Part shown: piece by piece, positions 5,635 to 11,510 of the stretch
Layout: each line of letters opens with the position of its first letter
How positions within the stretch are numbered: the first letter of the stretch is position 1
DNA from: Acidimicrobiaceae bacterium
Lineage (GTDB): Bacteria; Actinomycetota; Acidimicrobiia; Acidimicrobiales; RAAP-2
Assembly (NCBI GenBank): GCA_003151555.1
Contig: PLXU01000003.1
Coordinates: forward strand, 1-11,510
Direction: 5' to 3'
Length of the DNA stretch: 11,510 nucleotides
Notes under the pieces: generated by a model
Seen by the model: the letters and a program-made list of their open reading frames with translations, nothing else
Told to the model about the DNA's origin: nothing
The model's database searches: none
Program-made: the position numbers and the translations under genes

Positions 5635-7257
5635 CTATCCCACCAGCCGTGCCTGGAGTTCCTTGATGGCCGCGGGCCAGAGCGCGCGCTCCGCGTCCCG
5701 CCAGAAACGCTCCATCAAGCCTTCGTCATCTCGTACTTCGCAGATATCCACGAGGTCGCGCCAGAGGGGCATCTCGGTCGGGGCGAGCAGCATGGCTTGG
5801 TTTATTGCCCATTGGGCGCCATCGAGGTCGCCGGCCAAGACGAGGTCGGCTTGGAGCTGGTGGGCGACGCTCGTGACGGCTTCAATGATGGTTGTGACGT
5901 ACTTCTGATTGACGGCCCACTCGAAGAAGGTGCTCGACTCGCCCTCGAAGGGGACGCCACGAACCAACTGCAGAGCGTTTCTCCGGAGTTCGATTGCCAG
6001 TTCCTTGGCCGAGACAGTGGCCTTCGTGGCGAAGGTGCGAAAATCTCGCCAATCCAAGCTCGTGTTGATCAGTTCGTAGCCAGGACGACCATTCGTCTCT
6101 GGCAGGTACTGCGCCCCTACCGTTTGGCGCGCTCGAGAAACGTAGTTGAGGAACGTCTTCTGCGCCACCGAGGCGACTTTCATCGAATCGGGCCAGAGAG
6201 CCGTTTGAATTTCGTCGGCCGACTGCGGTCGATCGTCATGGACCGCGAGGTAGGCGAGGATCGAACGAATTGGATCAGATGCCCCTTTGGTCGACGGTTC
6301 GATTTGGAGAGGTCCGAGCACGTTGACACGAAGTCCGGGGTCACGATCGGCCGTCGGACGTGTCGTCATAACTGGGTTAATGGAAGTCGAAGGAGTCGGC
6401 GACGGTGTCGGCGCTGGTGGGGCAGCGTACGCCGGCCGGCCGGGCGGGGGATAGAAGACCGGGAGGTACTGCACTCTCTTTCGACCGCGCCGTCGAACTT
6501 TCCAAAGGATCGCGCCAAAGAAGATCAGCGAGATAACCGACAGGATCTCATTCAGCGGCGAGGACGAAACTGGAATCGTTTGCGCTTGCCGAGGTGGACT
6601 CTTGGTTGTCGCCGTCAAGTGGCGTGGAAAAGAGACCTTGAACGTGGTCGGTCCAGCCACGTGGACGGGAATCAGCGCCTGACCGACGAAGCCTTGGTAT
6701 TCCATTCCTTCCGTAGTCGCGGGACCGATCGAAAGCGTCCCAGATCTTGTGTTACTGGGCACCACGAACCAGTACGTGGCGTCAATGAGACCATCGTCGT
6801 TCATGGCGGGATTGTTCGCATGATTAATTGGGTTGGACCGTGTCGACTCATAACGTCGGCCGGCAGCGGTCTTGAAAGTGACGGCCGACGGTGCCAAAGG
6901 AGTCATGGTCGAGAAGAAGTGCCCCCAATTTGCTTGACCGTAAGAGAGTTGCTCCGGGCCCGAGGCAGCGCTGAACGTGAGATAGATCTCGCCTTTGGGA
7001 GCAGTCGTCCATACGCCATCAAAGTGGGCGGTAGAAAGTTTGGCGCTCTGGATCAAGAGAATCGAAGGCAGGGAAACCCCGTCGGTCGGATTCGTGATTC
7101 GGACAATGAATTCCCGACTGATTTGATCGATGGCGGACCGTTGGGTTGTAGCCGCGTCCGCTGGAGGGTTCAGTGTCATCCAAAATCCTGTCGCCAACAC
7201 GAAACAGGTACACCCAATGCGAAAGGACGCGCGTCGTGGCAATGAGTCAATCACCAT
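5635..7257 (-). CDS. Membrane-anchored SARP/BTAD-type transcriptional regulator with extracytoplasmic domain
   Basis: This 540-residue minus-strand product reads from ATG at 7255-7257 (GTG next). Domains in order: signal peptide-like N-terminus with RR and a hydrophobic core ending near PPADA (1-35); a beta-rich outside region (about 40-230) I do not recognise; one membrane helix LNEILSVISLIFFGAILWKV (about 235-254) with basic stop-transfer RRRGRKR; and a Pro-rich linker (269-290). Next come a winged helix starting LRVNVLGPLQIE (309-320) with TALWPDS and FLNYVSRAR, and a BTAD helical repeat region (about 400-530) with AGDLDGAQWAINQAMLLAPTE. SARP regulators activate conjugation, antibiotic or element genes in actinomycetes; BTAD is usually cytosolic. 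Here the layout suggests sensing outside and DNA binding inside, like CadC/ToxR with reversed order. The complementary plus frame, also 540 codons, is its shadow. The 5' end overlaps the HTH gene at 7236. No clear ribosome site supports the exact start. Confidence 0.82.
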   Translation of the reverse strand: MVIDSLPRRASFRIGCTCFVLATGFWMTLNPPADAATTQRSAIDQISREFIVRITNPTDGVSLPSILLIQSAKLSTAHFDGVWTTAPKGEIYLTFSAASGPEQLSYGQANWGHFFSTMTPLAPSAVTFKTAAGRRYESTRSNPINHANNPAMNDDGLIDATYWFVVPSNTRSGTLSIGPATTEGMEYQGFVGQALIPVHVAGPTTFKVSFPRHLTATTKSPPRQAQTIPVSSSPLNEILSVISLIFFGAILWKVRRRGRKRVQYLPVFYPPPGRPAYAAPPAPTPSPTPSTSINPVMTTRPTADRDPGLRVNVLGPLQIEPSTKGASDPIRSILAYLAVHDDRPQSADEIQTALWPDSMKVASVAQKTFLNYVSRARQTVGAQYLPETNGRPGYELINTSLDWRDFRTFATKATVSAKELAIELRRNALQLVRGVPFEGESSTFFEWAVNQKYVTTIIEAVTSVAHQLQADLVLAGDLDGAQWAINQAMLLAPTEMPLWRDLVDICEVRDDEGLMERFWRDAERALWPAAIKELQARLVG

Positions 7258-7499
7258 TGGAAGACAACTTCGACTTCGAAGGATCCGTCATCGAAGGAAT
7301 CTCTCGTCATCGAGCTGTCACTCCGGCGAAGCTTCTTCTGACGATCACTGAGGCAAGCCAGGTCTTGGCCATTAGTCGCTCCAAACTTTACGATCTTCTC
7401 AATTCAGGTCATCTGCCCTCAGTACACATCGGTCGGTCTAGACGAGTTCGGTTGAAAGATATTGAAGAGTTCGTCAGGGACGGCGGTCATGAATATTGA
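7236..7499 (+). CDS. Excisionase-type HTH protein 1 (MerR/AlpA-like DNA-binding domain)
   Basis: The frame is open from a GTG at 7173. The GTG at 7236 has AGGA (7224-7227) with an 8-base spacer and is my choice (87 residues); the ATG at 7242 is the next option. The C-terminal half is a helix-turn-helix excisionase domain: LLLTITEASQVLAISRSKLY, then DLLNSGHLPSVHIGRSRRVR and an EEFV helix. These bind DNA near att sites and steer the integrase to excision, or act as repressors. The acidic N-terminal extension of about 30 residues is not typical of the minimal family. Its start lies within the 5' end of the antisense SARP-like gene. It shares about half of its domain residues with the next gene. 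Which of the two is the true Xis cannot be told from sequence. Confidence 0.85.
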   Translation: MAMSQSPLEDNFDFEGSVIEGISRHRAVTPAKLLLTITEASQVLAISRSKLYDLLNSGHLPSVHIGRSRRVRLKDIEEFVRDGGHEY

Positions 7500-7524
7500 C
7501 CAGCTAGCAAGAGCAATAAGTTAC

Positions 7525-7530
7525 GGAGGG
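7525..7530 (+). promoter_or_regulatory. Ribosome binding site deciding the start of HTH protein 2
   Basis: GGAGGG at 7525-7530 sits 8 bases before the GTG at 7539. The earlier in-frame GTG at 7530 overlaps this site, so it cannot be the start. Confidence 0.7.
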
Positions 7531-7538
7531 TGGACATC

Positions 7539-7751
7539 GTGCTAGAGAAGACGCCATCCGATCCGGGCCTGTCTCTGCTACTAACCGTTGAAGAGGCGGC
7601 TGAGATGCTTCGAATCGGCAGAACGAGGACCTACGAGTTAGTCATGAGCGGGCGCATAACGAGCGTGAAGATTGGACGCAGTCGACTCGTGGTACGGGCG
7701 AGTCTTCAAGAATTCGTAGAGCGGCTCGTAATGGAGAAACCCTCTCAATGA
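7539..7751 (+). CDS. Excisionase-type HTH protein 2 (paralogue of HTH protein 1)
   Basis: The frame opens at GTG 7530, but GGAGGG placement favours GTG 7539, giving 70 residues. The domain LLLTVEEAAEMLRIGRTRTY, followed by ELVMSGRITSVKIGRSRLVV and a closing QEFV, is the same excisionase/AlpA-type HTH as the preceding gene. About 24 of 48 aligned positions are identical by eye, including the SVxIGRSR wing. It is the minimal length expected for an AICE Xis. Such genes usually sit directly upstream of int with overlapping codons. Here the ATGA overlap leads instead to a short ORF with early amber stops. A role in excision or in repressing the neighbouring genes is inferred from family and context. 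Confidence 0.85.
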   Translation: MLEKTPSDPGLSLLLTVEEAAEMLRIGRTRTYELVMSGRITSVKIGRSRLVVRASLQEFVERLVMEKPSQ

Positions 7752-8044
7752 GATTTAGAGAGCTCGACGCGTACGAACGTCGGCTCCCCGACACTCGTAA
7801 AGCAGAGGTTGCCCTGCTCTTACACTCGGTGGGTGCGTAGCGTTAGGCCCTTGTGCATGAACGCGCACTCACACTCGGCGGTCCCTTATCGCTTGATCTT
7901 GCCGTCGCGAGAGAATTGGACGATGCGAGGCGATTCGTGCGATCACGAAACTTGTTTGCGATCTCTACAACCGATTGTCGTCATCAGTCTGAGTTGAAAC
8001 GTTGGCCGTTAGCCGTTGCATCTCTGCTTTTAGATCAACCTTGA
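7748..8044 (+). pseudogene. Interrupted reading frame after the HTH pair (two amber codons)
   Basis: An ATG at 7748 overlaps the previous stop (ATGA) and encodes 30 residues, MRFRELDAYERRLPDTRKAE and onward, to TAG at 7838-7840. One codon later a second TAG appears, and the same frame is then open to 8044. That part begins ALVHERALTLGGPLSLDLAV and continues with a charged helical stretch, ARELDDARRFVRSR. The two parts share one frame and both look like helical protein. This suggests one gene broken by two nearby nonsense codons, or a functional 30-codon peptide plus chance frame. The last part overlaps the tail of the minus-strand gene at 7965. No family is recognised. This is where int is expected in an AICE, but the residues do not look like integrase. 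Confidence 0.35.
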
Positions 8045-8522
8045 TCCAGGCGAGTAGCGCTTCGTGCGCTGCGCCGATTTCATTCGCAAGTACGCGAAGC
8101 CCCTCTGATCCTCCTGGTGATCTGTCCTCGCGTGGCCCCTTACGTGCTTTTTGCGAGGTGAAGTCGAGAGCCTTGAATGGCGCGTTCAGCTCGCCAGTTG
8201 CAAGCCAGTAGCCATGCACTGCCGCATTGCGGCGAGTCTGTAACTCCTTCGCCGTCGGAACCCAACTCGCCCACCAAGTACCAAGCTCCGCCGGAACTCC
8301 ATCCCGCGCCAGGAGCAACGCGATCTGCTCCCACTGGATGCCGACGGCGACACCGGCGGTGAGGATCCGGCCGACTTCGACATTGAGATTCCCGGCCGCA
8401 CCCCATAGCGTCACTGCCGTGGTCGCCTCGATGTGGCCCCAATTCAGTACGACCCTTCCCAAGTGGAACGGGATCTGTTCCCATTCCCGCTGGACGGGCT
8501 TACTCGCTTTTCTGACGACCAT
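7965..8522 (-). CDS. HEPN-like hypothetical protein with Rx4H motif
   Basis: The 185-residue product starts at ATG 8520-8522, preceded by a G-rich GAGGGGG ribosome site a few bases upstream. An N-terminal helix HLGRVVLNWGHIEATTAVTLW (about residues 20-40) and a central helix ending ELQTRRNAAVHGYW (93-106) are typical of small HEPN-fold proteins found in phages and mobile elements. R98 and H103 form an Rx4H motif. The C-terminus has a helical segment, then a polar tail. It differs clearly from the HEPN-like protein at 828-1502, so they are not recent duplicates. No nucleotidyltransferase or antitoxin partner is adjacent. It is convergent with the HTH pair region and divergent from the membrane gene at 8699. 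Fold assignment is moderate; catalysis, toxicity or defence is inference. Confidence 0.62.
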   Translation of the reverse strand: MVVRKASKPVQREWEQIPFHLGRVVLNWGHIEATTAVTLWGAAGNLNVEVGRILTAGVAVGIQWEQIALLLARDGVPAELGTWWASWVPTAKELQTRRNAAVHGYWLATGELNAPFKALDFTSQKARKGPREDRSPGGSEGLRVLANEIGAAHEALLAWIKVDLKAEMQRLTANVSTQTDDDNRL

Positions 8523-8698
8523 TTACCCCCTCTTGCTAGCGAACGTGCCACTGAATCGCTCGTCGACCGCCGCAAGCCGTTGTTGGCAGGGCGTCTCGCT
8601 TTTTCATCGCAACTCTATGCGAGTGTTCAAGTTCCGTCTCCGACACCAACAATCTCCGAGGGCGTACGATTACGGGGTCGTTCAACAGAGAGCTTCTA

Positions 8699-9322
8699 AT
8701 GATCACTGCGGATATCGCATACGCCCTTGGCTTTGCCACCGTCCCCGTAATCGTTGGAGTGCTGGCGACAATCTGGTACGCCCGCCACGGCTGGCCGCGA
8801 AGCTCAATCACGGTAGGGCTGGTGCCCGTACCGGACGCAGCGTGGCGCAAGCGGGTGCGCTTGGCGGTCGCGGCTCTGCTCGGCCTTTTCGCCATCGGGC
8901 TGGCCGGAGACCTCGCCATCAACGGTGCAGGAACCACGTCACCCTCGACGGCGACCACGCCGATGGGTGCCTGGGCGTCGAAGTACATGACGCCATACGT
9001 CAAGCCCATCGTCGCCGACCTGAGCGCCGTAAAGATGGCGGCATCATCATTGGTCGGAATGAACAACGCGTGCTCTGCTGGCGTTGCCGATACCAAGCGC
9101 GCCGTCCAGGACCCGGCGCTAAACGCGCAATTCCAAACCCTCTACTTCGCATGGCTCGTGGACGTGTCCGAGTGGTTCACGTACTGCCAGGCGGCATCAT
9201 CAAGCCAGGCCCAGTCTCAATCCACCGTCGGCAAAGCCGACTGGGCGGAGGCGTCGTCCTTGGCGTCAAAAATCGACAAACTTCGCGCGAAGATCCTCGC
9301 TTACGGCTACACGCTGAACTAA
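8699..9322 (+). CDS. Two-helix membrane protein of unknown function
   Basis: From the ATG at 8699 this protein has 207 residues. Hydrophobic segments lie at about 5-27 (AYALGFATVPVIVGVLATIW) and about 52-75 (RLAVAALLGLFAIGLAGDLA), separated by a short loop rich in Arg and Pro. About 130 residues follow, probably on one face of the membrane. They begin with a Ser/Thr/Ala linker and then a helical domain with two cysteines (in NNAC and TYCQ) that could form a disulfide if outside. Two basic clusters (RHGWPR and RKRVR) in the loop favour a cytoplasmic loop, with both ends outside. I recognise no family. A long frame covering the same bases at 8227-9414 is a shadow. It is divergent from the HEPN-like gene and convergent with the PH-SHOCT gene. 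It is probably accessory cargo. Confidence 0.72.
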   Translation: MITADIAYALGFATVPVIVGVLATIWYARHGWPRSSITVGLVPVPDAAWRKRVRLAVAALLGLFAIGLAGDLAINGAGTTSPSTATTPMGAWASKYMTPYVKPIVADLSAVKMAASSLVGMNNACSAGVADTKRAVQDPALNAQFQTLYFAWLVDVSEWFTYCQAASSSQAQSQSTVGKADWAEASSLASKIDKLRAKILAYGYTLN

Positions 9323-9344
9323 AGCGGGTAGTGCGCGCGCTCCC

Positions 9345-9411
9345 CGTCAGTCCGGCGCCACCACTTCCGCCGCGGTGTTGCCTCAACTACTTCGACGGTG
9401 CGCGACTGACG
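9345..9411. repeat. Long imperfect inverted repeat between convergent genes
   Basis: CGTCAGTC (9345-9352) and GACTGACG (9404-9411) are perfect reverse complements. With single-base bulges the stem extends inward through GCGC-type and ACC/GGT pairs, to about 15 pairs around a 34-base loop. It lies in the 151-base gap between the stops of the membrane gene (9322) and the minus-strand PH-SHOCT gene (9474). It may be a bidirectional terminator, although no T-runs flank it, or a recombination or operator dyad. Confidence 0.45.
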
Positions 9412-9473
9412 TGATGCCGCTACGGCTTCGAACTCACGGCGCACTATTCATTGCAAATCAAGCGCTTCTTTGG

Positions 9474-10046
9474 TTAGTGAAGGAGTCTCGCTTTGTGTGC
9501 AACAAACTCGTCTTCCGAAATGACTCCAGAATCTCGAAGTTCGGCTAACTTTTTGATTTCATCCGCAACCGATTGTGGTTTTTTGTCAGTACCTTGACGC
9601 GGTGATGACAACCCGTCACCATGAGTTGGGATAAGCCCCATCATGATCTCCGCAAACTCTGCCGCCTTGGCTCGAGATAGCGGTCCAACAGCACGAAAAC
9701 TGAGCGCCCCTCCGGCACTTGTAATGGTGACTCTTCCTCCAGTAAAAATCGAGCGAAGGACATTGACGTCCTGAATCCGCGATAGTTGCACACTCTTTTC
9801 AGATTTGCTCAAGATTCCGCTTGTCACGATGAGTCTTTGGTTCGTGATAATGAAACGGTGCCGTTCCCTCCAGATTGTCCAAAGGCCCAGAGTCATTGCG
9901 TACAAAGGCCAAGTCCAATACGCGGAAGGTAGTTCCACGAAAACGATCTTCTCCCCGGCATTCAGCTTCAGAATTTGTGAAGTGTTCACTTGTTCGGACG
10001 CGGGTATTGTCAATTTCGCAAAATTCTTGATTTCTTCTTCTGTCAT
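9474..10046 (-). CDS. PH-like (bPH_2/DUF304) and SHOCT domain protein
   Basis: The 190-residue product starts at ATG 10044-10046 behind a GGGGA ribosome site. Domains in order: a short acidic N-terminus; a hydrophobic stretch WTWPLYAMTLGLWTIW (about 44-59) that may be a membrane or re-entrant helix; and a bacterial PH-like fold from RHRFIITNQRLIVTSGILSK to VLRSIFTGGRVTI and ALSFRAV (about 62-121). A polar linker follows, then a C-terminal SHOCT motif, ADEIKKLAELRDSGVISEDEF (161-181). SHOCT is a short oligomerisation segment found at protein ends. bPH_2 proteins act at the membrane in cell-envelope processes, but specific roles are mostly unknown. The gene is convergent with the membrane gene at 8699 and divergent from the one at 10258. 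It is likely cargo; domain calls are good. Confidence 0.82.
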   Translation of the reverse strand: MTEEEIKNFAKLTIPASEQVNTSQILKLNAGEKIVFVELPSAYWTWPLYAMTLGLWTIWRERHRFIITNQRLIVTSGILSKSEKSVQLSRIQDVNVLRSIFTGGRVTITSAGGALSFRAVGPLSRAKAAEFAEIMMGLIPTHGDGLSSPRQGTDKKPQSVADEIKKLAELRDSGVISEDEFVAHKARLLH

Positions 10047-10257
10047 TTACGATTCCCCGCTCTTTGTGAAGACCATATACCTTTGCGGTTTCAATGATCG
10101 ATGTTCGTAAAAGCAACTTGAAAACTCATGCCGACTCACGACATTTCCTAATTACCCAGTCCAAGAGATTTGACTTCAGCCCTCCGACACCGAGTGTGGT
10201 GGCGTAACTTTGTCGAAGGAGCAGGACAACGAGATAACGGCGAGTCAAAGGGGCAGT
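10047..10257. promoter_or_regulatory. Divergent intergenic region between PH-SHOCT and secreted-domain genes
   Basis: These 211 bases must hold promoters for both flanking genes. A TTGACT hexamer (10170-10175) points rightward and would be a good -35, but the 17-base-spaced partner (AGTGTG) is poor. No clear repeat or terminator is visible. Base composition is more AT-rich than in the replication operon. Confidence 0.3.
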
Positions 10258-10941
10258 ATGAGCGACAAGGCGACGAACAAAAAGCCGATTTACAGGAGGC
10301 GTTGGTTCGTTATCCCTCTTGGTGTCGTCGTCGTCCTTTTTATCATCGGTGCGGTTTTTCCAAATAAATCAACGCCGCCAACGACAACAACGATTCACGC
10401 GCTGAGCGCAAGCGCACGTTTCAGAGCGATAGCCGGCAAGGCGTTGCCTGGTTTGCCCTCAAACAACTGGCCCGTGTTCACTTATGTGAGCGAGCCGCCC
10501 GAGGTGACGGGCGCCTCCGCGGAACAATACACAAGTTCCAAAAACCGAGGGCTTGGGTTCGGAGGCACACGTTCTCCGGCGTTCGTGGTGTACATCTTTA
10601 ATTTTCCTAACGCAGACGCGGAAGCCAAGTTCTACGAAGATTCGAACAACGTCTTGGATAACATCATTGGCGACGGGTCTGGGATAGCCGCGGCTCCGGG
10701 CAATACAGGAATTGCTGGAAAGAACAGAGGTTTCAGTTTCACCGAGTGTGGTGGTTCATCTTTAGTCGAGCCGGGCAATAAGTGCTCTGGTAGTGCCAGC
10801 AAGCCTGTTTTTGCTGGCGTCATGACGCTCATTGAGCGCGGCTCGACAATTGCCGTAATCGTCGATTCCGGGTTGTTGGTCGAGAACGCCAAGGTTGCCC
10901 AGAGTGTGGTTACGCTCCTCGCTTCAGTTGGGTTCAATTAG
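10258..10941 (+). CDS. Single-pass membrane-anchored protein with extracytoplasmic domain, unknown function
   Basis: The frame is open from a TTG at 10210, but the ATG at 10258 has AAAGGGG just upstream (spacer about 4-5) and gives 227 residues. A basic N-terminus (YRRR) precedes one membrane helix, WFVIPLGVVVVLFIIGAVF (about 16-34), and a Thr/Pro-rich linker (PPTTTTI). The outside part (about 50-227) has the pattern of a soluble lipoprotein-like domain: GFGGTRSPAFVVYIFNFPNA, then a Cys pair in FTECGG and NKCSG that could form a disulfide. This layout is common in actinobacterial surface proteins with no assigned role. No lipobox is seen. It is convergent with the integrase. No family is recognised. 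Confidence 0.75.
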   Translation: MSDKATNKKPIYRRRWFVIPLGVVVVLFIIGAVFPNKSTPPTTTTIHALSASARFRAIAGKALPGLPSNNWPVFTYVSEPPEVTGASAEQYTSSKNRGLGFGGTRSPAFVVYIFNFPNADAEAKFYEDSNNVLDNIIGDGSGIAAAPGNTGIAGKNRGFSFTECGGSSLVEPGNKCSGSASKPVFAGVMTLIERGSTIAVIVDSGLLVENAKVAQSVVTLLASVGFN

Positions 10942-10968
10942 AGAATCGCCGGCAGATAGTGGGATCCT

Positions 10969-10994
10969 CCCGGTAGTTCGGCTACCCGCCGGGG
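10969..10994. terminator. Possible bidirectional terminator hairpin between convergent genes
   Basis: GGTAG (10972-10976) and CTACC (10982-10986) pair around a TTCGG loop, with CCC (10969-10971) and GGG (10991-10994) able to extend the stem past a bulge. The hairpin sits between the stops of the gene ending at 10941 and the minus-strand integrase ending at 11018. No U-tract follows on either strand, so termination would be of the tractless type seen in actinobacteria. Confidence 0.4.
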
Positions 10995-11017
10995 TCTCTC
11001 ACCTCTTCCTCACGGCC

Positions 11018-11510
11018 CTACTTGTTCCAAAGCACTGAGCCGATTGCCTCTGCCGCTGCTGATCGGTCGGGTGCCAAAATGTGACCGTACACGTCTGAGG
11101 TCATGCGAATCGAAGAGTGGCCGAGAACCTCGCTGACGACTTGAAGTTTGACACCTTGTGCCAACATAAGGCTCGCGGCAGAGTGGCGGAGCTCATGTAC
11201 GTGCCAATTGCCTAGACCCGCCTTGGAGCAAATTCCCTTAAATTCCCGAAGTAGGTTTCTCGGGTCGATGGGTACACCAGTCATCGTTGTAAAGATGAAG
11301 TCAGTATTTACCCATTGGGGCCCCAAAAGTATCTTCTGCTTCCGCTGTTGTTGGCGGTGTTTTCTGAGAAGATCGAGCATCGGTTCGACCAAGTTGATTG
11401 CTCTGCGACTGGTCGCGGTCTTGGTATCCGCGGTAGAAAGTCCGGATTTGTCGCGACGCAATTGACGTCTGATTCGAAGAACTCCTCCGTCCTCGTCCAA
11501 GTCCTCCCAC
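11018..11510 (-). CDS. int: Tyrosine recombinase/integrase, C-terminal catalytic part (5' end beyond right edge)
   Basis: The minus frame is open from the window edge to TAG at 11018-11020, giving 163 residues. It begins WEDLDEDGGVLRIRRQL, the strand that follows catalytic Arg I in phage-type integrases, so Arg I lies just off-window. A TTG at 11498-11500 within this stretch is not a real start. Next are TKTATSRRAINL with the beta-hairpin Lys, then HVHELRHSAASLMLAQGV with the HxxR box, LGHSSIRMTSDVYGHI with the second His, and the nucleophile Tyr (codon 11087-11089). All visible catalytic residues are intact. The C-terminal tail is short. This family integrates actinomycete elements and phages, often at tRNA genes. 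It lies about 3.3 kb from the excisionase-type genes and in the opposite direction, which is unusual if they are one module. It may belong to this element or to a second one. Confidence 0.92.
   Translation of the reverse strand, partial: WEDLDEDGGVLRIRRQLRRDKSGLSTADTKTATSRRAINLVEPMLDLLRKHRQQQRKQKILLGPQWVNTDFIFTTMTGVPIDPRNLLREFKGICSKAGLGNWHVHELRHSAASLMLAQGVKLQVVSEVLGHSSIRMTSDVYGHILAPDRSAAAEAIGSVLWNK

Larger units (their letters stand above)
1594..7751 (+). mobile_element. Core replication, transfer and excision-control module of an AICE-like element (ends unknown)
   Basis: The RepSA-like initiator, FtsK/TraB-like translocase, small activator-type protein, SARP-like regulator and excisionase-type genes are the set expected for a pSAM2-group integrative element. 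A tyrosine integrase at the right edge may complete it, in which case the cargo at 7965-10941 is inside. I found neither att repeats nor a tRNA gene in the window, so these coordinates mark only the recognisable core. Whether it is active is unknown, but rep, ftsK and the visible integrase part appear intact. Confidence 0.65.

Noticed and set aside
5623..7245. Plus-strand frame of 540 codons overlapping the operon's last stop by GTGA
   Set aside because: It is the exact complement of the SARP-like gene. The minus frame has a signal peptide, membrane helix, winged helix and BTAD; the plus translation shows no domain and is Arg/Gly-rich shadow.
8227..9414. Plus-strand frame of 395 codons
   Set aside because: It spans the HEPN-like gene antisense and the membrane gene in another frame. 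The translation is Arg/Pro-rich without domains, as expected of GC-rich shadows.
1..11510. CRISPR arrays, insertion sequences, complete tRNA or rRNA genes
   Set aside because: No regularly spaced direct repeats, transposase motifs, terminal IRs with target duplications, or RNA gene signatures were seen by reading both strands; a computational scan was not possible.

Overview
The window looks actinobacterial. The strongest sign is a replication and transfer module of the type found in actinomycete integrative and conjugative elements (AICEs, the pSAM2 group): a RepSA-like initiator, a single-polypeptide FtsK/TraB-like translocase, excisionase-type HTH proteins, a SARP/BTAD-type regulator and a tyrosine integrase. 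Base composition is moderately GC-rich and GTG/TTG starts are frequent, so a moderate-GC actinobacterium such as an acidimicrobial lineage is possible. That last point is a guess.

Left part (1-1502). The 5' end of a type I restriction-modification methyltransferase subunit (hsdM) runs off the left edge on the minus strand. A 319-base gap with a dyad follows, then a minus-strand HEPN-like gene (828-1502) with an Rx4H motif.

Core operon (about 1594-5626, plus strand). A strongly folded nested inverted repeat (1594-1665) lies upstream of a tightly packed operon: a 104-aa protein of the small 'replication/integration/excision activator' type, a previously hidden 47-aa two-helix membrane peptide (2121-2264), the FtsK/TraB-like translocase, the RepSA-like initiator, and a 266-aa protein with a sigma-region-4-like C-terminus. 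All junctions overlap (TAATG, nested start, TAATG, GTGA), which suggests translational coupling.

Control block (5635-7751). A convergent minus-strand gene encodes a probable membrane-anchored SARP-like regulator: signal peptide, outside domain, one membrane helix, proline-rich linker, then winged helix plus BTAD inside. Its 5' end overlaps, head to head, the first of two tandem paralogous excisionase-type HTH genes. The second HTH gene overlaps by ATGA a 30-codon ORF whose frame stays open after two close amber codons, which may be a decayed gene. This is the place where AICEs commonly carry int, but int is not here.

Accessory block (7965-10941). It holds a second HEPN-like gene (Rx4H, minus), a two-helix membrane protein, a PH-SHOCT protein (minus) and a single-pass membrane-anchored secreted-domain protein. 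A long imperfect inverted repeat lies between two convergent genes at 9345-9411.

Right edge. The C-terminal catalytic half of a tyrosine recombinase (minus) runs off the window. No tRNA gene, att repeat pair, CRISPR array or insertion sequence was recognised, so the element's ends are not fixed. The likely logic is that RepSA and FtsK replicate and move the element, the HTH pair and integrase control excision, the membrane SARP and the sigma-like protein couple activation to a signal, and the HEPN, RM and envelope genes are cargo.
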